Shown: one piece after another, positions 28,719 to 36,371 of the stretch
How positions within the stretch are numbered: the first letter of the stretch is position 1
Layout of the letters: every line of letters begins with the position of its first letter
Assembly (NCBI GenBank): GCA_022701275.1
Contig: CP031740.1
Location: forward strand, 2,739,001 to 2,803,000
Length of the DNA stretch: 64,000 nt
Origin: Microcoleus vaginatus PCC 9802
GTDB taxonomy: Bacteria; Cyanobacteriota; Cyanobacteriia; Cyanobacteriales; Microcoleaceae
Direction of reading: 5' to 3'
Position numbers and translations under genes: made by a program
Notes under the pieces: model-generated
Seen by the model: the letters and a program-made list of their open reading frames with translations, nothing else
The model's database searches: none
What the model was told of the DNA's origin: nothing

Positions 28719-29390
28719 CTAAAAACGAGTTTTAGGTTCGATCCAGTCTTTGCTGGCTTGACTGCCGAAAACTAGGGGTTTGTCCTCGGTGACAGGTACC
28801 GTTTGCCCTGTCATATCCACTGCACAAAGAGGCCAAGATCGATCGCCCAAATTGCCTGCGCGGAACAGAACTTTTCCGGGACAAACTTGACTCCAACCCA
28901 ACAATACAGCATGAGTGTAAAGACTGCGAGCCGGAGCAACGGTATAAGTGTAATTATCATTTTTGTCCCAAATGACACCGTAGTCGGACATATCGGAAGA
29001 GTTGAAAAGTGCTTCAAATTCCCGGGCGAGAACGCGGGAACCGTCTTGATTCCAAGAAACAGGCACTAAAATGGCGATCGTCCCAGACATATCTGTATCA
29101 TCGCTACCATACATCCCACTTTCCGCCAGGGGCGAAGCAGCCGCTACTGTTTGCAGTTCCCCGGTTTTGAGATTTTCCACAAACATGACGCTGCTAACCC
29201 GACACCGGGAGAATTCCGGCTGCACTTGCAACTCAATTCGACTGTAAGCTGCGTATTGGCCGTTAGTTGAAACTAGGGATGGACTGCGATAGTAGCGGAG
29301 GCCTGTGCCGGCAGTGGAACTCACTTTAGCATGAGTGGCACTAATCCATTCCCAAGGGACGGGATAAGGGCTATTTAAAGGGTCAGTCAT
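28719..29390 (-). CDS. Hypothetical protein, beta-propeller-like sequence
   Basis: 224 residues from ATG 29390 (MTDPLNSPYPVPWEWI). An in-frame start at 29489 would translate a dispersed repeat (GAAACCGGGTTTC) and is rejected. No signal peptide or membrane helix. Repeated aromatic/charged strands (SLVSTNGQYAAYSRIELQV; VPVSWNQDGSRVLAREF; HAVLLGWSQVCPGKVLF) recall blades of TolB/WD-like propellers, but 224 residues allow only a few blades. It is the first gene of a two-gene unit with the 692-residue membrane protein. Function not assigned. Confidence 0.6.
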   Translation of the reverse strand: MTDPLNSPYPVPWEWISATHAKVSSTAGTGLRYYRSPSLVSTNGQYAAYSRIELQVQPEFSRCRVSSVMFVENLKTGELQTVAAASPLAESGMYGSDDTDMSGTIAILVPVSWNQDGSRVLAREFEALFNSSDMSDYGVIWDKNDNYTYTVAPARSLYTHAVLLGWSQVCPGKVLFRAGNLGDRSWPLCAVDMTGQTVPVTEDKPLVFGSQASKDWIEPKTRF

Positions 29391-29455
29391 CGGCTTTTCT
29401 TCCAAAAGTTTTACTGGATCATCCAACAGATTCAGGCTTGCACGCAACGGACTAG

Positions 29456-29566
29456 AAACCGGGTTTCTGCCTCGATGCTTCGTCGCCAAACCCCAGATTT
29501 GTAGAAACCGGGTTTCTTTTTTAGATTTTAGATGGGAGGCAAAATCTAAAATCTAAAATCTAAAAT
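29456..29566. repeat. GAAACCGGGTTTC repeats and ATCTAAA heptamers
   Basis: Two copies of GAAACCGGGTTTCT (near 29456 and 29508) about 50 bp apart, then ATCTAAA heptamers (29535-29566). This fills the promoter region between the minus-strand pair and the OmpA gene. Confidence 0.7.
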
Positions 29567-29697
29567 CGACTGGCAAAAGCGGCAATGTCTGCTAACTTAA
29601 TTTAGTTGGTAACAGAACTTAACTCAAGTCCTATTAAAATCCAATAGGTAAGATAGTATCGAAATTAATCTGGTATGTGCACCGAGAGGGATGAAAT

Positions 29698-30633
29698 ATG
29701 ACGCGATCTTTTAACCAAAAACCTTCAATCCCCCCCACTCGCGTCTCCAAGTCGCGGGGAAAAGGTTTGCTTGTACTGTCGCTGATTTTTCGACTGCTGC
29801 TGCTGGGGGTGGGCAGCGGTTTTGCGTGGGTTTTGGGGATGGCGATCGCTCAAGTTTATCCGTCAGGCGCGACGGAGATGCCGCTGGCAGAGAGATTGCT
29901 GCGTGTAACCCAAAATTTGACCTCCAGCCCGAAACGCGCCCCAGCAACGCCAATTCCGGCGCTTCCGCCACCAACCGCTACACCGACTCCCCAGTCCAAA
30001 GTCAGTCCTGCCCAGAGAGAGAAATTGCAGTCGGATTTGAGACAGTTGCAGGGTGAACTCAACGCGCTGATTGGTCGCACGGCGGCTTTGGAGAGTCAGT
30101 TGGGCAGCAGCCGCCCGACGGAAACTTTGGAAAAGCGTTTGCAGTTGATGTCGCGGGAATTGGCGGCGCCGGAAACGGCGGCAAGTGTTGCCCCTGCTTT
30201 ACCGGCGATCGGCAGCAGCCCGAGTCTGAACCCTGAAACGGTGAATACTACGCCACAGAATGCCAATAATCCGGTGTTTGGGGGGGATGGGCTGATGGTG
30301 ACTCTACCCAGCGATGTTTTGTTTGATACTGGCAGCATTTCTTTGCGCGCGGGAACTAATGCGATTTTGGACAATTTGGTGGCGGAGTTGGGCAACCACG
30401 AGGGGGCAACTGTGCGCGTTGCCGGCCACACTGACGACGCGGGGGAAGCGGCGGACAATCGCAATGTGTCGTTTGCGCGGGCTCAGGCTGTGGTGCAGTA
30501 TTTGTCTGGTGTGCTCGGTCAGAAGTATCATTGGGTGGCGATCGGCTATGGGGAAAGTCGCCCTTCGGTGGATAATAGTTCCGATACTAATCGGCAGCGC
30601 AACCGCCGCATTGAAGTGGCAATTAATCCTTAG
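29698..30633 (+). CDS. OmpA family protein
   Basis: A 311-residue protein. There is a single hydrophobic segment at about 25-48 (LVLSLIFRLLLLGVGSGFAWVLGMAIA) acting as anchor or signal, a Pro/Thr-rich linker (80-100), a coiled-coil-like stretch (103-142: REKLQSDLRQLQGELNALIGRTAALE), and a C-terminal OmpA-like peptidoglycan-binding domain (about 195-311). The latter shows LPSDVLFDTGSISLR, VRVAGHTDDAGEAADNRNVSFARAQAVVQYL, IGYGESRPS and NRQRNRRIEV, with the D and R that bind meso-diaminopimelate in this family. It is likely a periplasmic tether between membrane and cell wall, similar in plan to MotB-type proteins but without the MotB channel residues. Monocistronic. Confidence 0.88.
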   Translation: MTRSFNQKPSIPPTRVSKSRGKGLLVLSLIFRLLLLGVGSGFAWVLGMAIAQVYPSGATEMPLAERLLRVTQNLTSSPKRAPATPIPALPPPTATPTPQSKVSPAQREKLQSDLRQLQGELNALIGRTAALESQLGSSRPTETLEKRLQLMSRELAAPETAASVAPALPAIGSSPSLNPETVNTTPQNANNPVFGGDGLMVTLPSDVLFDTGSISLRAGTNAILDNLVAELGNHEGATVRVAGHTDDAGEAADNRNVSFARAQAVVQYLSGVLGQKYHWVAIGYGESRPSVDNSSDTNRQRNRRIEVAINP

Positions 30634-31069
30634 TTTTTAGTGATCAGTAATCAGTTACCAGTCATTAGACTTATTGCATAAATATTTTGATTGAGAGGGG
30701 AACAGCAGAGCCAACGGAGAGGCACTTCAAGATTGTTTGGGAAGGCTAAAATTCAAGTCTAGTCTTTAGTTGATAGTGCGAGATTAAGATCTGGTGAGTG
30801 TTTTTTTTGCAATTTCTTAAGCTCGCACTGAACTTTCAAGCATATTATGCCGATGCCAACAGAAACGATATAAATTAAATAGTTCAATTCCCCTCTCCCT
30901 ATGGCCCCCTTTCGGGAGCATCTCATATTTGTAAAAACACTTCTTCTGGCTCCTTCCTTCTTCCTCCTTCCTTCTTCCTCTGGCCTCCTGGCTCCTAACT
31001 TCTAACTCCAATTTCTAGCTTGACTGCTTTCATTGAGATGCTCCCCCCATTTCCCCATCTTCACGGCTA
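30634..31069. other. Intergenic region, convergent, with TTCCTTC tract
   Basis: 436 bp between the OmpA gene and the AI-2E permease. A degenerate TTCCTTC/CCTTC tract is at 30950-30985. No gene, and no strong hairpin was recognised. Confidence 0.5.
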
Positions 31070-32182
31070 TCACGCCGAAGGTGTAACAGGTGGCAAGTCA
31101 GAGTTATTTTTAGCCCGATCTATTGCTTCTCGATGTTCGCTCCTAAGTTTTGGTTTTAAATACAAGTTTTCAATCAAAGCTGCCACTCCCGCAAACCAAG
31201 GCGGCACAATTACAGCTCCAATAATTCCTAATACTTGAACGCCTCCCAAGACAGAAAGCAATTGATATAAAGGATGCACACCAACCGATGAACCAACCAG
31301 CAAAGGATCGAGTACGTAAGTTTCTAAATTTTGGATAATTACAAATAACAGTAATACCCACAAAAGTACCCAGCCACCTTTAGCTAAGGCTACGATTAAT
31401 GCTGGTACTGCTCCCAACACTGGGCCGATGAAGGGAATCAAGTTGGTAACACCTGCGATCGCACCCAAGCCTAAAGCAAATTCCGGCATTCCCAAAATGC
31501 TCAAACCTGTGGTAATAAATATCCCTAAAATCCCCGAAACTAACACTCGCCCGCGAATATAACTCCCCATTCTTTGACCGATTGGCGCGGCTTGTGCGGC
31601 TAATCTTGTGTCCCAAGGTTTAGGGAAAAATTGCACCAAACTTTTGATTAATGTGTCGCTGTCGGCCACCATGTAACCTGAAATAAATAATGCTAAAACT
31701 AGGCTGAAGACCCCACCTAGAATGCCTCTCGTTAAACTGTACGATCGCAAAACCAGTTGTTGACTCGATCGAATCAGCCAATTAGTCAGCGATTGAGTGT
31801 CCACCAACTGACCCACCAAGGTTGGGGCATCGTCGGTTAGGCGACTCAATAGATTAGTTGCCACAGTTCGCAAACTTTCAACATACAGTGGTAACTGTCG
31901 CAGCAGTAACTCTATTTGTTCGATTACCGTGGGCCCGATTAACACTACCGTGCCGCTAAATCCGCCGATGAGAGTTAAATAAACCATAATCACCGCCAGC
32001 CAGCGCGGAACCCGCATCGTTTGGGCCCAATTAACGATCGGGACGATCGAAGCAGCCAGCACGACTGATATCATTAGAATTACTAGCAGGCTCCGCAATT
32101 GCCACAGCAGCACTAGCAGCAAGGACGATGCTACAATTAGCAGCAAGTTAGGTAAAGAAATGGTTATCCGCTGTTCTGACAT
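31070..32182 (-). CDS. AI-2E family (PerM-like) transporter
   Basis: 370 residues from ATG 32182 (MSEQRITISLPNLL); an upstream in-frame ATG at 32257 adds 25 untypical residues. About eight membrane helices: two pairs at 10-55 and 60-95, a soluble loop (LLLRQLPLYVESLRTVATNLLSRL), then AITNLIPFIGPVLGAVPALIVAL-type signature (here GVTNLIPFIGPVLGAVPALIV) and the C-terminal DPLLVGSSVGVHPLYQLLSVLGG typical of this family. Members transport varied solutes (AI-2 export, Na+/H+ exchange), so the substrate is open. It ends in a charged cytosolic tail. It is divergent from the hydrolase-like gene with 144 bp between. Confidence 0.88.
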   Translation of the reverse strand: MSEQRITISLPNLLLIVASSLLLVLLWQLRSLLVILMISVVLAASIVPIVNWAQTMRVPRWLAVIMVYLTLIGGFSGTVVLIGPTVIEQIELLLRQLPLYVESLRTVATNLLSRLTDDAPTLVGQLVDTQSLTNWLIRSSQQLVLRSYSLTRGILGGVFSLVLALFISGYMVADSDTLIKSLVQFFPKPWDTRLAAQAAPIGQRMGSYIRGRVLVSGILGIFITTGLSILGMPEFALGLGAIAGVTNLIPFIGPVLGAVPALIVALAKGGWVLLWVLLLFVIIQNLETYVLDPLLVGSSVGVHPLYQLLSVLGGVQVLGIIGAVIVPPWFAGVAALIENLYLKPKLRSEHREAIDRAKNNSDLPPVTPSA

Positions 32183-32326
32183 GATTAAGTAATAAAGGTT
32201 TGTATTCGCGCTTATGTCCTCCCGCAGGGCGGGTTTATTTATCTTATCAGTTACCACATATATGTCGGGTAAAACTCACACTTACTCATATTATAATAAA
32301 AAGTAACATCGGCACAAAAAAATAAT

Positions 32327-33283
32327 ATGCAACCGCAATATTCAAACCAAGATTTTTCCACCATGTCGTCTATAAAATCACCAACGCTGTTTTACGAATG
32401 GCAAAATTATCGCTGTGGTTATGATGTTTATAACCAAACTACGGCGACAGAAGATAGCATCCCTTTGTTATTAATTCATCCGATAGGAGTGGGATTGTCA
32501 AGAATCTTTTGGCATAGATTTTGTGAGAGTTGGTACAAAGCAGGGAACACTAATCCGATTTACAATCCCGACCTTTTGGGCTGCGGCGATTGCGAAATGC
32601 CGGCTGTGGCTTGCTATCCTGACGATTGGGCCGCACAGTTGCAGTATTTCTTGGAAACTGTAGTCAAAAAACCTGCGATCGTCCTCGTACAAGGTGCTTT
32701 ACTATGTGTAGCCTTGGCTTTAGCAAAAAGGCAGCAGGAAAGCGGCTCAAATTTAATTCGTGGCTTAGTTCTCGCAGGGCCTCCCGCTTGGGCGGTGATG
32801 AACAAACATTCGACAGAAAGACAGCAACGGATTGTCTGGAACTTGTTAAATTCTCCCTTGGGAAACGCTTTTTACCGCTACGCCAGACGCGCTGAGTTTT
32901 TGCGTTCTTTTTCAGTGAAACAACTGTTTGGCGATGCGGCAAAAGTCGACAGCGAATGGTTGGATGCTTTGCAGGCTGGGGCGGCAAATCCTGACAGCCG
33001 ACACGCGGTTTTCTCGTTTTTAGCGGGGTTTTGGCGCCAGGATTATAGCGGTACGATTCAAAAGTTCGATCGCCCCGTACTCGTTGTGATGGGAGAAAAA
33101 GCCTCAAGCATCAGTCAAGCGGGTAAGGAAGAGAAACCGGATGAAAGATTAGCGCAATATTTAGCTTATTTTCCCAACGCGGAAGGTTTATTAATGCCGG
33201 GGCGCAATGTTTTGCCCTATGAATCCACCGCAGAATTTGTCGCGGCTGTTGCGGAGTTTGTGGATAAGTTAAAGAAAAATTAA
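32327..33283 (+). CDS. Alpha/beta-hydrolase-fold protein lacking the catalytic triad
   Basis: A 318-residue protein with a recognisable alpha/beta-hydrolase layout: IPLLLIHPIGVGLSRIFW (oxyanion-side loop), YNPDLLGCGDCEMP (the usual DLxGxGxS turn), a nucleophile-elbow equivalent at 119-127 reading VLVQGALLC, a cap region (150-235), VLVVMGEKASS at about 251-261, and LLMPGRNVLPYE near 288-297. Aligned to active relatives, Ser is Ala124, the acid is Ala259 (GEKA for GEKD) and the His position is Asn294. By sequence it should therefore be catalytically inactive in the usual sense, perhaps a binding or scaffold protein. An alternative start is Met13. No signal peptide. Confidence 0.8.
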   Translation: MQPQYSNQDFSTMSSIKSPTLFYEWQNYRCGYDVYNQTTATEDSIPLLLIHPIGVGLSRIFWHRFCESWYKAGNTNPIYNPDLLGCGDCEMPAVACYPDDWAAQLQYFLETVVKKPAIVLVQGALLCVALALAKRQQESGSNLIRGLVLAGPPAWAVMNKHSTERQQRIVWNLLNSPLGNAFYRYARRAEFLRSFSVKQLFGDAAKVDSEWLDALQAGAANPDSRHAVFSFLAGFWRQDYSGTIQKFDRPVLVVMGEKASSISQAGKEEKPDERLAQYLAYFPNAEGLLMPGRNVLPYESTAEFVAAVAEFVDKLKKN

Positions 33284-33323
33284 ATCTATTTGTGGAGTTA
33301 TTATCTAATAATAACTGACACAG

Positions 33324-33608
33324 TTAATAGACTTCATCATGTGTCCCGATGTCGAGTAAAACAATGACTTCACTATTTGTTTCCGTATCCTCTTCTATCG
33401 AGAACACAATCCGACAATTATAGCCGCAAGAGCAGGACTGAAGACCATCAAGTTTGCCACCTAATTTATGAGTACCTAGGTTGGGAAAAAATACATCTGC
33501 TTCCATTTGTTGAAGAGAGTCTTCAATACGTTGCTGGAGGTCAGGATTTCGTTTCACAAACTTGCGGAATGCTCGTTTGAATTTGGGAGTCAGAACCAGT
33601 GGTCTCAT
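33324..33608 (-). CDS. RelE/YafQ-type toxin of a type II toxin-antitoxin system
   Basis: A 94-residue basic protein: LTPKFKRAFRKFVKRNPDLQQRIEDSLQQ, then HKLGGKLDGLQSCSCGYNCRIVFSIEED and a C-terminal LLDIGTHDEVY. The order and the terminal His (GTHDEVY) fit the RelE/YafQ family of mRNA interferases that cleave translated mRNA on the ribosome. It overlaps the antitoxin stop by four bases (ATGA), as usual when antitoxin is made first. Full length, no frameshift. The operon is minus strand and bracketed by plus-strand genes. Confidence 0.88.
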   Translation of the reverse strand: MRPLVLTPKFKRAFRKFVKRNPDLQQRIEDSLQQMEADVFFPNLGTHKLGGKLDGLQSCSCGYNCRIVFSIEEDTETNSEVIVLLDIGTHDEVY

Positions 33609-33832
33609 GTTTCGGGCTCGTCCAAAGACTGGCGTAATGTTGAAATAACATCCTCGGCTGACTGCTGTCGGAATTTGCCTTTACGGAAATCAGCTAAGGT
33701 TTGTGGAGCATCCGCAGCTATTTCGGCGCGGATACTCTCGCGGTGACGGTTTTGCAGGATTTTTATCAGCATTTCCTGCTGTTCGTAGGACAGTTGCAAA
33801 GCAGTTTCTAGCACTTGGTCGAGGGTATTCAT
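33605..33832 (-). CDS. Antitoxin partner of the RelE-type toxin
   Basis: A 75-residue protein: NTLDQVLETALQLSYEQQEMLIKILQNRHRESIRAEIAADAPQTLADFRKGKFRQQSAEDVISTLRQSL. The N-terminal helices resemble a small DNA-binding/dimerisation segment and the acidic/polar C-terminus would wrap the toxin. It is called an antitoxin because of position, size and the 4-bp overlap. The upstream stretch 33833-33945 would contain an autoregulated promoter shared in divergence with the DUF433 gene. Confidence 0.8.
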   Translation of the reverse strand: MNTLDQVLETALQLSYEQQEMLIKILQNRHRESIRAEIAADAPQTLADFRKGKFRQQSAEDVISTLRQSLDEPET

Positions 33833-33945
33833 AGAACTAGGCTATTACCTCTAAGGTTGAACAACTTGCGAAGTTTAGTAAATTGTATCGCTTATTCCAA
33901 GACTAGGCTAAACTTCAAGAAAAATGCACTAAACTAGGTCTTGTC

Positions 33946-34137
33946 ATGAGCGAGCGCAAAATCATTACGATCGAACCAGGTAAACGCGGTGGAAAGCCTT
34001 GCATCAGCCGAATGCGAATTACCGTGTATGATGTGTTGCGCGGGCTGGCTGCGGGAATGTCTCATACAGAGATTCTAGACGATTTTCCAGAGTTGACGGA
34101 GGAAGACATTAGAGCGTGTTTAGAATTCGGCGGTTGA
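33946..34137 (+). CDS. DUF433 antitoxin-like protein, 3' end clipped by a repeat
   Basis: 63 residues: MSERKIITIEPGKRGGKPCISRMRITVYDVLRGLAAGMSHTEILDDFPELTEEDIRACL is the standard DUF433 sequence, a winged-helix-like small protein usually paired with a PIN-like DUF5615 toxin. Full-length relatives continue for roughly 10-15 further residues after ACL. Here the frame enters a 53-bp dispersed repeat at 34124, so the last residues (EFGG) and the TGA stop come from the repeat. No DUF5615 gene follows; the next gene is cysS on the other strand. It is likely an orphan and possibly non-functional remnant. Confidence 0.75.
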   Translation: MSERKIITIEPGKRGGKPCISRMRITVYDVLRGLAAGMSHTEILDDFPELTEEDIRACLEFGG

Positions 34138-34176
34138 AACCGCTTCTGGTCAAACAAAGTCTGCCTCCGCAGACTA
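34124..34176 (+). repeat. 53-bp two-hairpin dispersed repeat, copy 2
   Basis: AATTCG, hairpin GCGG-TTGAAA-CCGC, spacer, hairpin GTCTGC-CTCC-GCAGAC. Same length and order as 26561-26613 on the opposite strand. A fragment (CGGCGGTTGAAACTGAG) also occurs near 51099, beside the IS630 end. Confidence 0.8.
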
Positions 34177-34187
34177 TGAATTTAGTT

Positions 34188-35801
34188 TCAACCCCGATGC
34201 CAGATGGTTGTACCATCCTTTTGATCGATCAAAGTAATCCCATTATCCTTAAGTTCATTGCGAATGCGATCGCCCTCAGCAAAATCCCTCGCCTTTCGGG
34301 CATCTTTCCGCTGCTGAATCATTGCCTCAATCTCCGCATCACTCAAACCGTCAACAGCATCATTGCTATCACTTTCCGGCTGAACTTCTAAACCCAAAAC
34401 CCCAGCCAAAGTCACCAAAGTCACCCATTTTTGCTGCAACAATTCCGGTGAAGTTTCTGTTTTGCCTTGATGCACTAAAACATTGCCTTCCTTGCCCAAT
34501 TCCTTAGCCAATTCAAACAAAACTGTCAAAGCGCCGGGAGTATTGAAATCATTATCCATAGCTGCTTGAAATTGCTGGACTAATGTGTTATGTTCTCCAG
34601 TCAATTTATCAATTTTCTCAACATCCCAACCCAGTTTAGAGCCGTGTTGACTGCCAAAAAGTAAGCCTTCCTTAAGAGTGTGCCAGCCATTTTTAGCGGA
34701 GGCGATCGCCTCTTCGGTAAAATCTATTTGACTGCGATACTGCGCCATCAACACAAACAGCCTCACCGCCATCGGTTCCACCGCTTTTGACTTCTCGCTT
34801 TCACTCTTACTCCCCCCCTTACCAAGGGAGTCTTCATTCTTACTCCCCCCCTTACCAAGGGAGTCTTCATTCTTACTCCCCCCCTTACCAAGGGGGGGCT
34901 GGGGGGGGTTAGATTCCAAATCCCCCGACCAATTGCCCTCCAACAAATCGCGAATTGTAATAAAATTGTGCAAAGATTTCGACATTTTTTTGCCGTTGAC
35001 AGTCACAAAAGCATTGTGCATCCAATAATTAGCAAGTGACTTGCCAGTCGCCGCTTCAGATTGAGCAATTTCGTTTTCGTGGTGCGGAAAAGTTAAATCG
35101 GAACCGCCGCAGTGAATGTCAATTGTTTCGCCCAAGCAATCGCGCACCATCGCCGAACATTCGATGTGCCATCCGGGACGACCTTTTCCCCAAGATGAAT
35201 CCCAAGCAGGTTCACCGGGTTTAGCGCTTTTCCACAGGGCAAAATCAGAGGAATCTTGCTTTTTTTGAGCTTCTATTTCTGCGGTTTCCAATCTACCGCT
35301 AGCCCCGGCTTGCATTTCTTCCAACTTGCGTCCGGAAAGTTTTCCGTAATCTGCAAATTGTCTGACGCTGTAGTAAACGTCGCCGCCGGAAGCATAGGCA
35401 TAACCTTTATTTTCTAATTCGTGAATCAGCCGTTTAATGCCGTCAATTGTATGGGTGGCGCGGGGATATTCATCCGCCCTGAGAATATTCAGCTTGTCCA
35501 TATCTGCAAAATATTCATCGATGAAACGTTCCGCCACGGCTTCCATTGTGGAATTAGTTTCGCGGGCGCGATCGAGAATTTTGTCGTCAATATCTGTAAA
35601 ATTCTGCACGTAGCGCACATCGTATCCCCGCCACATCAGATAGCGGCGCACCATGTCCCAAACAATATAAGCGCGGGCGTGGCCGACGTGGCAGTAATCG
35701 TATACCGTAACGCCGCAGCAGTACATCCGCACCTTTCCTGGTTCGAGGGGCTCAAAAGGTGATTCGCGACGGGTCAAGCTGTTGTAAAGCGTTAGGGGCA
35801 T
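34188..35801 (-). CDS. cysS: Cysteinyl-tRNA synthetase with in-frame repeat insertion
   Basis: A 537-residue class I synthetase charging tRNA-Cys. Seen: MYCCGVTVYDYCHVGHARAY (Zn-binding Cys and HIGH-type motif), VQNFTDIDDKIL, CSAMVRDCLGETIDIHCGGSDLTFPHHENEIAQSEA (further Zn ligands and GGxDLxFPHHENE) and KMSKSLHNF (about 271-279). Directly after the catalytic core, residues about 297-332 hold NPPQPPLGKGG followed by tandem SLGKGGSKNED units. They are encoded by a dispersed C/G-rich intergenic-type repeat and are absent from ordinary CysS. The frame then resumes with PMAVRLFVLMAQYRSQIDFTEEAI and the anticodon-binding domain, ending in the usual KDGTTIWHR-type tail. Because the gene is normally essential, the insertion must be tolerated in a surface loop. 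Confidence 0.95.
   Translation of the reverse strand: MPLTLYNSLTRRESPFEPLEPGKVRMYCCGVTVYDYCHVGHARAYIVWDMVRRYLMWRGYDVRYVQNFTDIDDKILDRARETNSTMEAVAERFIDEYFADMDKLNILRADEYPRATHTIDGIKRLIHELENKGYAYASGGDVYYSVRQFADYGKLSGRKLEEMQAGASGRLETAEIEAQKKQDSSDFALWKSAKPGEPAWDSSWGKGRPGWHIECSAMVRDCLGETIDIHCGGSDLTFPHHENEIAQSEAATGKSLANYWMHNAFVTVNGKKMSKSLHNFITIRDLLEGNWSGDLESNPPQPPLGKGGSKNEDSLGKGGSKNEDSLGKGGSKSESEKSKAVEPMAVRLFVLMAQYRSQIDFTEEAIASAKNGWHTLKEGLLFGSQHGSKLGWDVEKIDKLTGEHNTLVQQFQAAMDNDFNTPGALTVLFELAKELGKEGNVLVHQGKTETSPELLQQKWVTLVTLAGVLGLEVQPESDSNDAVDGLSDAEIEAMIQQRKDARKARDFAEGDRIRNELKDNGITLIDQKDGTTIWHRG
34806..34912. repeat. C-rich repeat cluster inserted in cysS (33-bp units)
   Basis: Three copies of a unit containing CCCCCCTTACCAAGGG spaced by 33 bp, the last joined to a G-rich partner (AAGGGGGGGCTGGGGGGG) that forms an inverted repeat. 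In-frame length preserves the cysS reading frame. Confidence 0.85.
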
Positions 35802-36371
35802 GGGATTTGAGATTTGGGATTGATGTACTGCTCTAATTTATTATATTGCGGTTGGTGAATCTTTCGGTGTCGCTACCAAACATCTGTTAAATCTAAGACA
35901 AATCCCGGTAACACATCTTCCCCTGACAAAGTGCTAGGATTATCTAATATTTCCACATCCTGATTTTGTCTGTATATCTCAACTTTCTGGTTTTTGCGAT
36001 CGATTAACCACCCCAAACGAGATCCATTCGCGATGTATAGCGGTTCTCAAGAAAGTGAAATACACGGGCTAGTTCGATGCCCCATGCTTTTAGGTCCGAT
36101 GCCCAACGCCCAAGAGCACCTCATGTTACTGATAAAGGCTATATTCCCGCATTTTTTCTCGCAATGGTTCCAGGTTGTCAGACTTAGAACGCAATACAGA
36201 TTCAGAAGAAATAGCGACCTTAGAAGGGAAGAGAGAAAGTAGTACGTCAACAGATGCTAGAATATCTCAGCCCCAAAGTTGCCATTTTTTTATCCAAACA
36301 GTAACCAAAACGGTTAAAGGGCGATCGCGCACGCTTAACAGTTATTTACAGTTTGTAGGGGGGAGTTGACA
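35802..36371. other. Intergenic region cysS / efflux cluster
   Basis: 570 bp between divergent cysS and the HlyD-type gene. It contains the Uma2 remnant (35873-36037), a degenerate GCCCAATG-like stretch (36080-36115) and the promoter for the efflux genes. No further gene was recognised. Confidence 0.6.
35873..36037 (-). pseudogene. Uma2 (DUF820) gene fragment, 3' end only
   Basis: On the minus strand from 36037 down to a TAG at 35873-35875 the frame reads YIANGSRLGWLIDRKNQK, then VEIYRQNQDVEILDN and GEDVLPGFVLDLTDVW. This is the C-terminal end of a Uma2 protein (typical ...GWLIDPKNRxVEIYR...LSGEDVLPGF...). Upstream the similarity stops abruptly at about 36037 and no start or N-terminal half exists. 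It is a remnant of a once complete gene. Confidence 0.8.

Noticed and set aside
34806..34912. CRISPR-like 33-bp periodicity in cysS
   Set aside because: The whole 33-bp unit repeats without spacers and encodes an in-frame peptide.
35994..36242. 82-residue plus-strand frame
   Set aside because: It runs antisense to the Uma2 fossil and then through repeat-like sequence.
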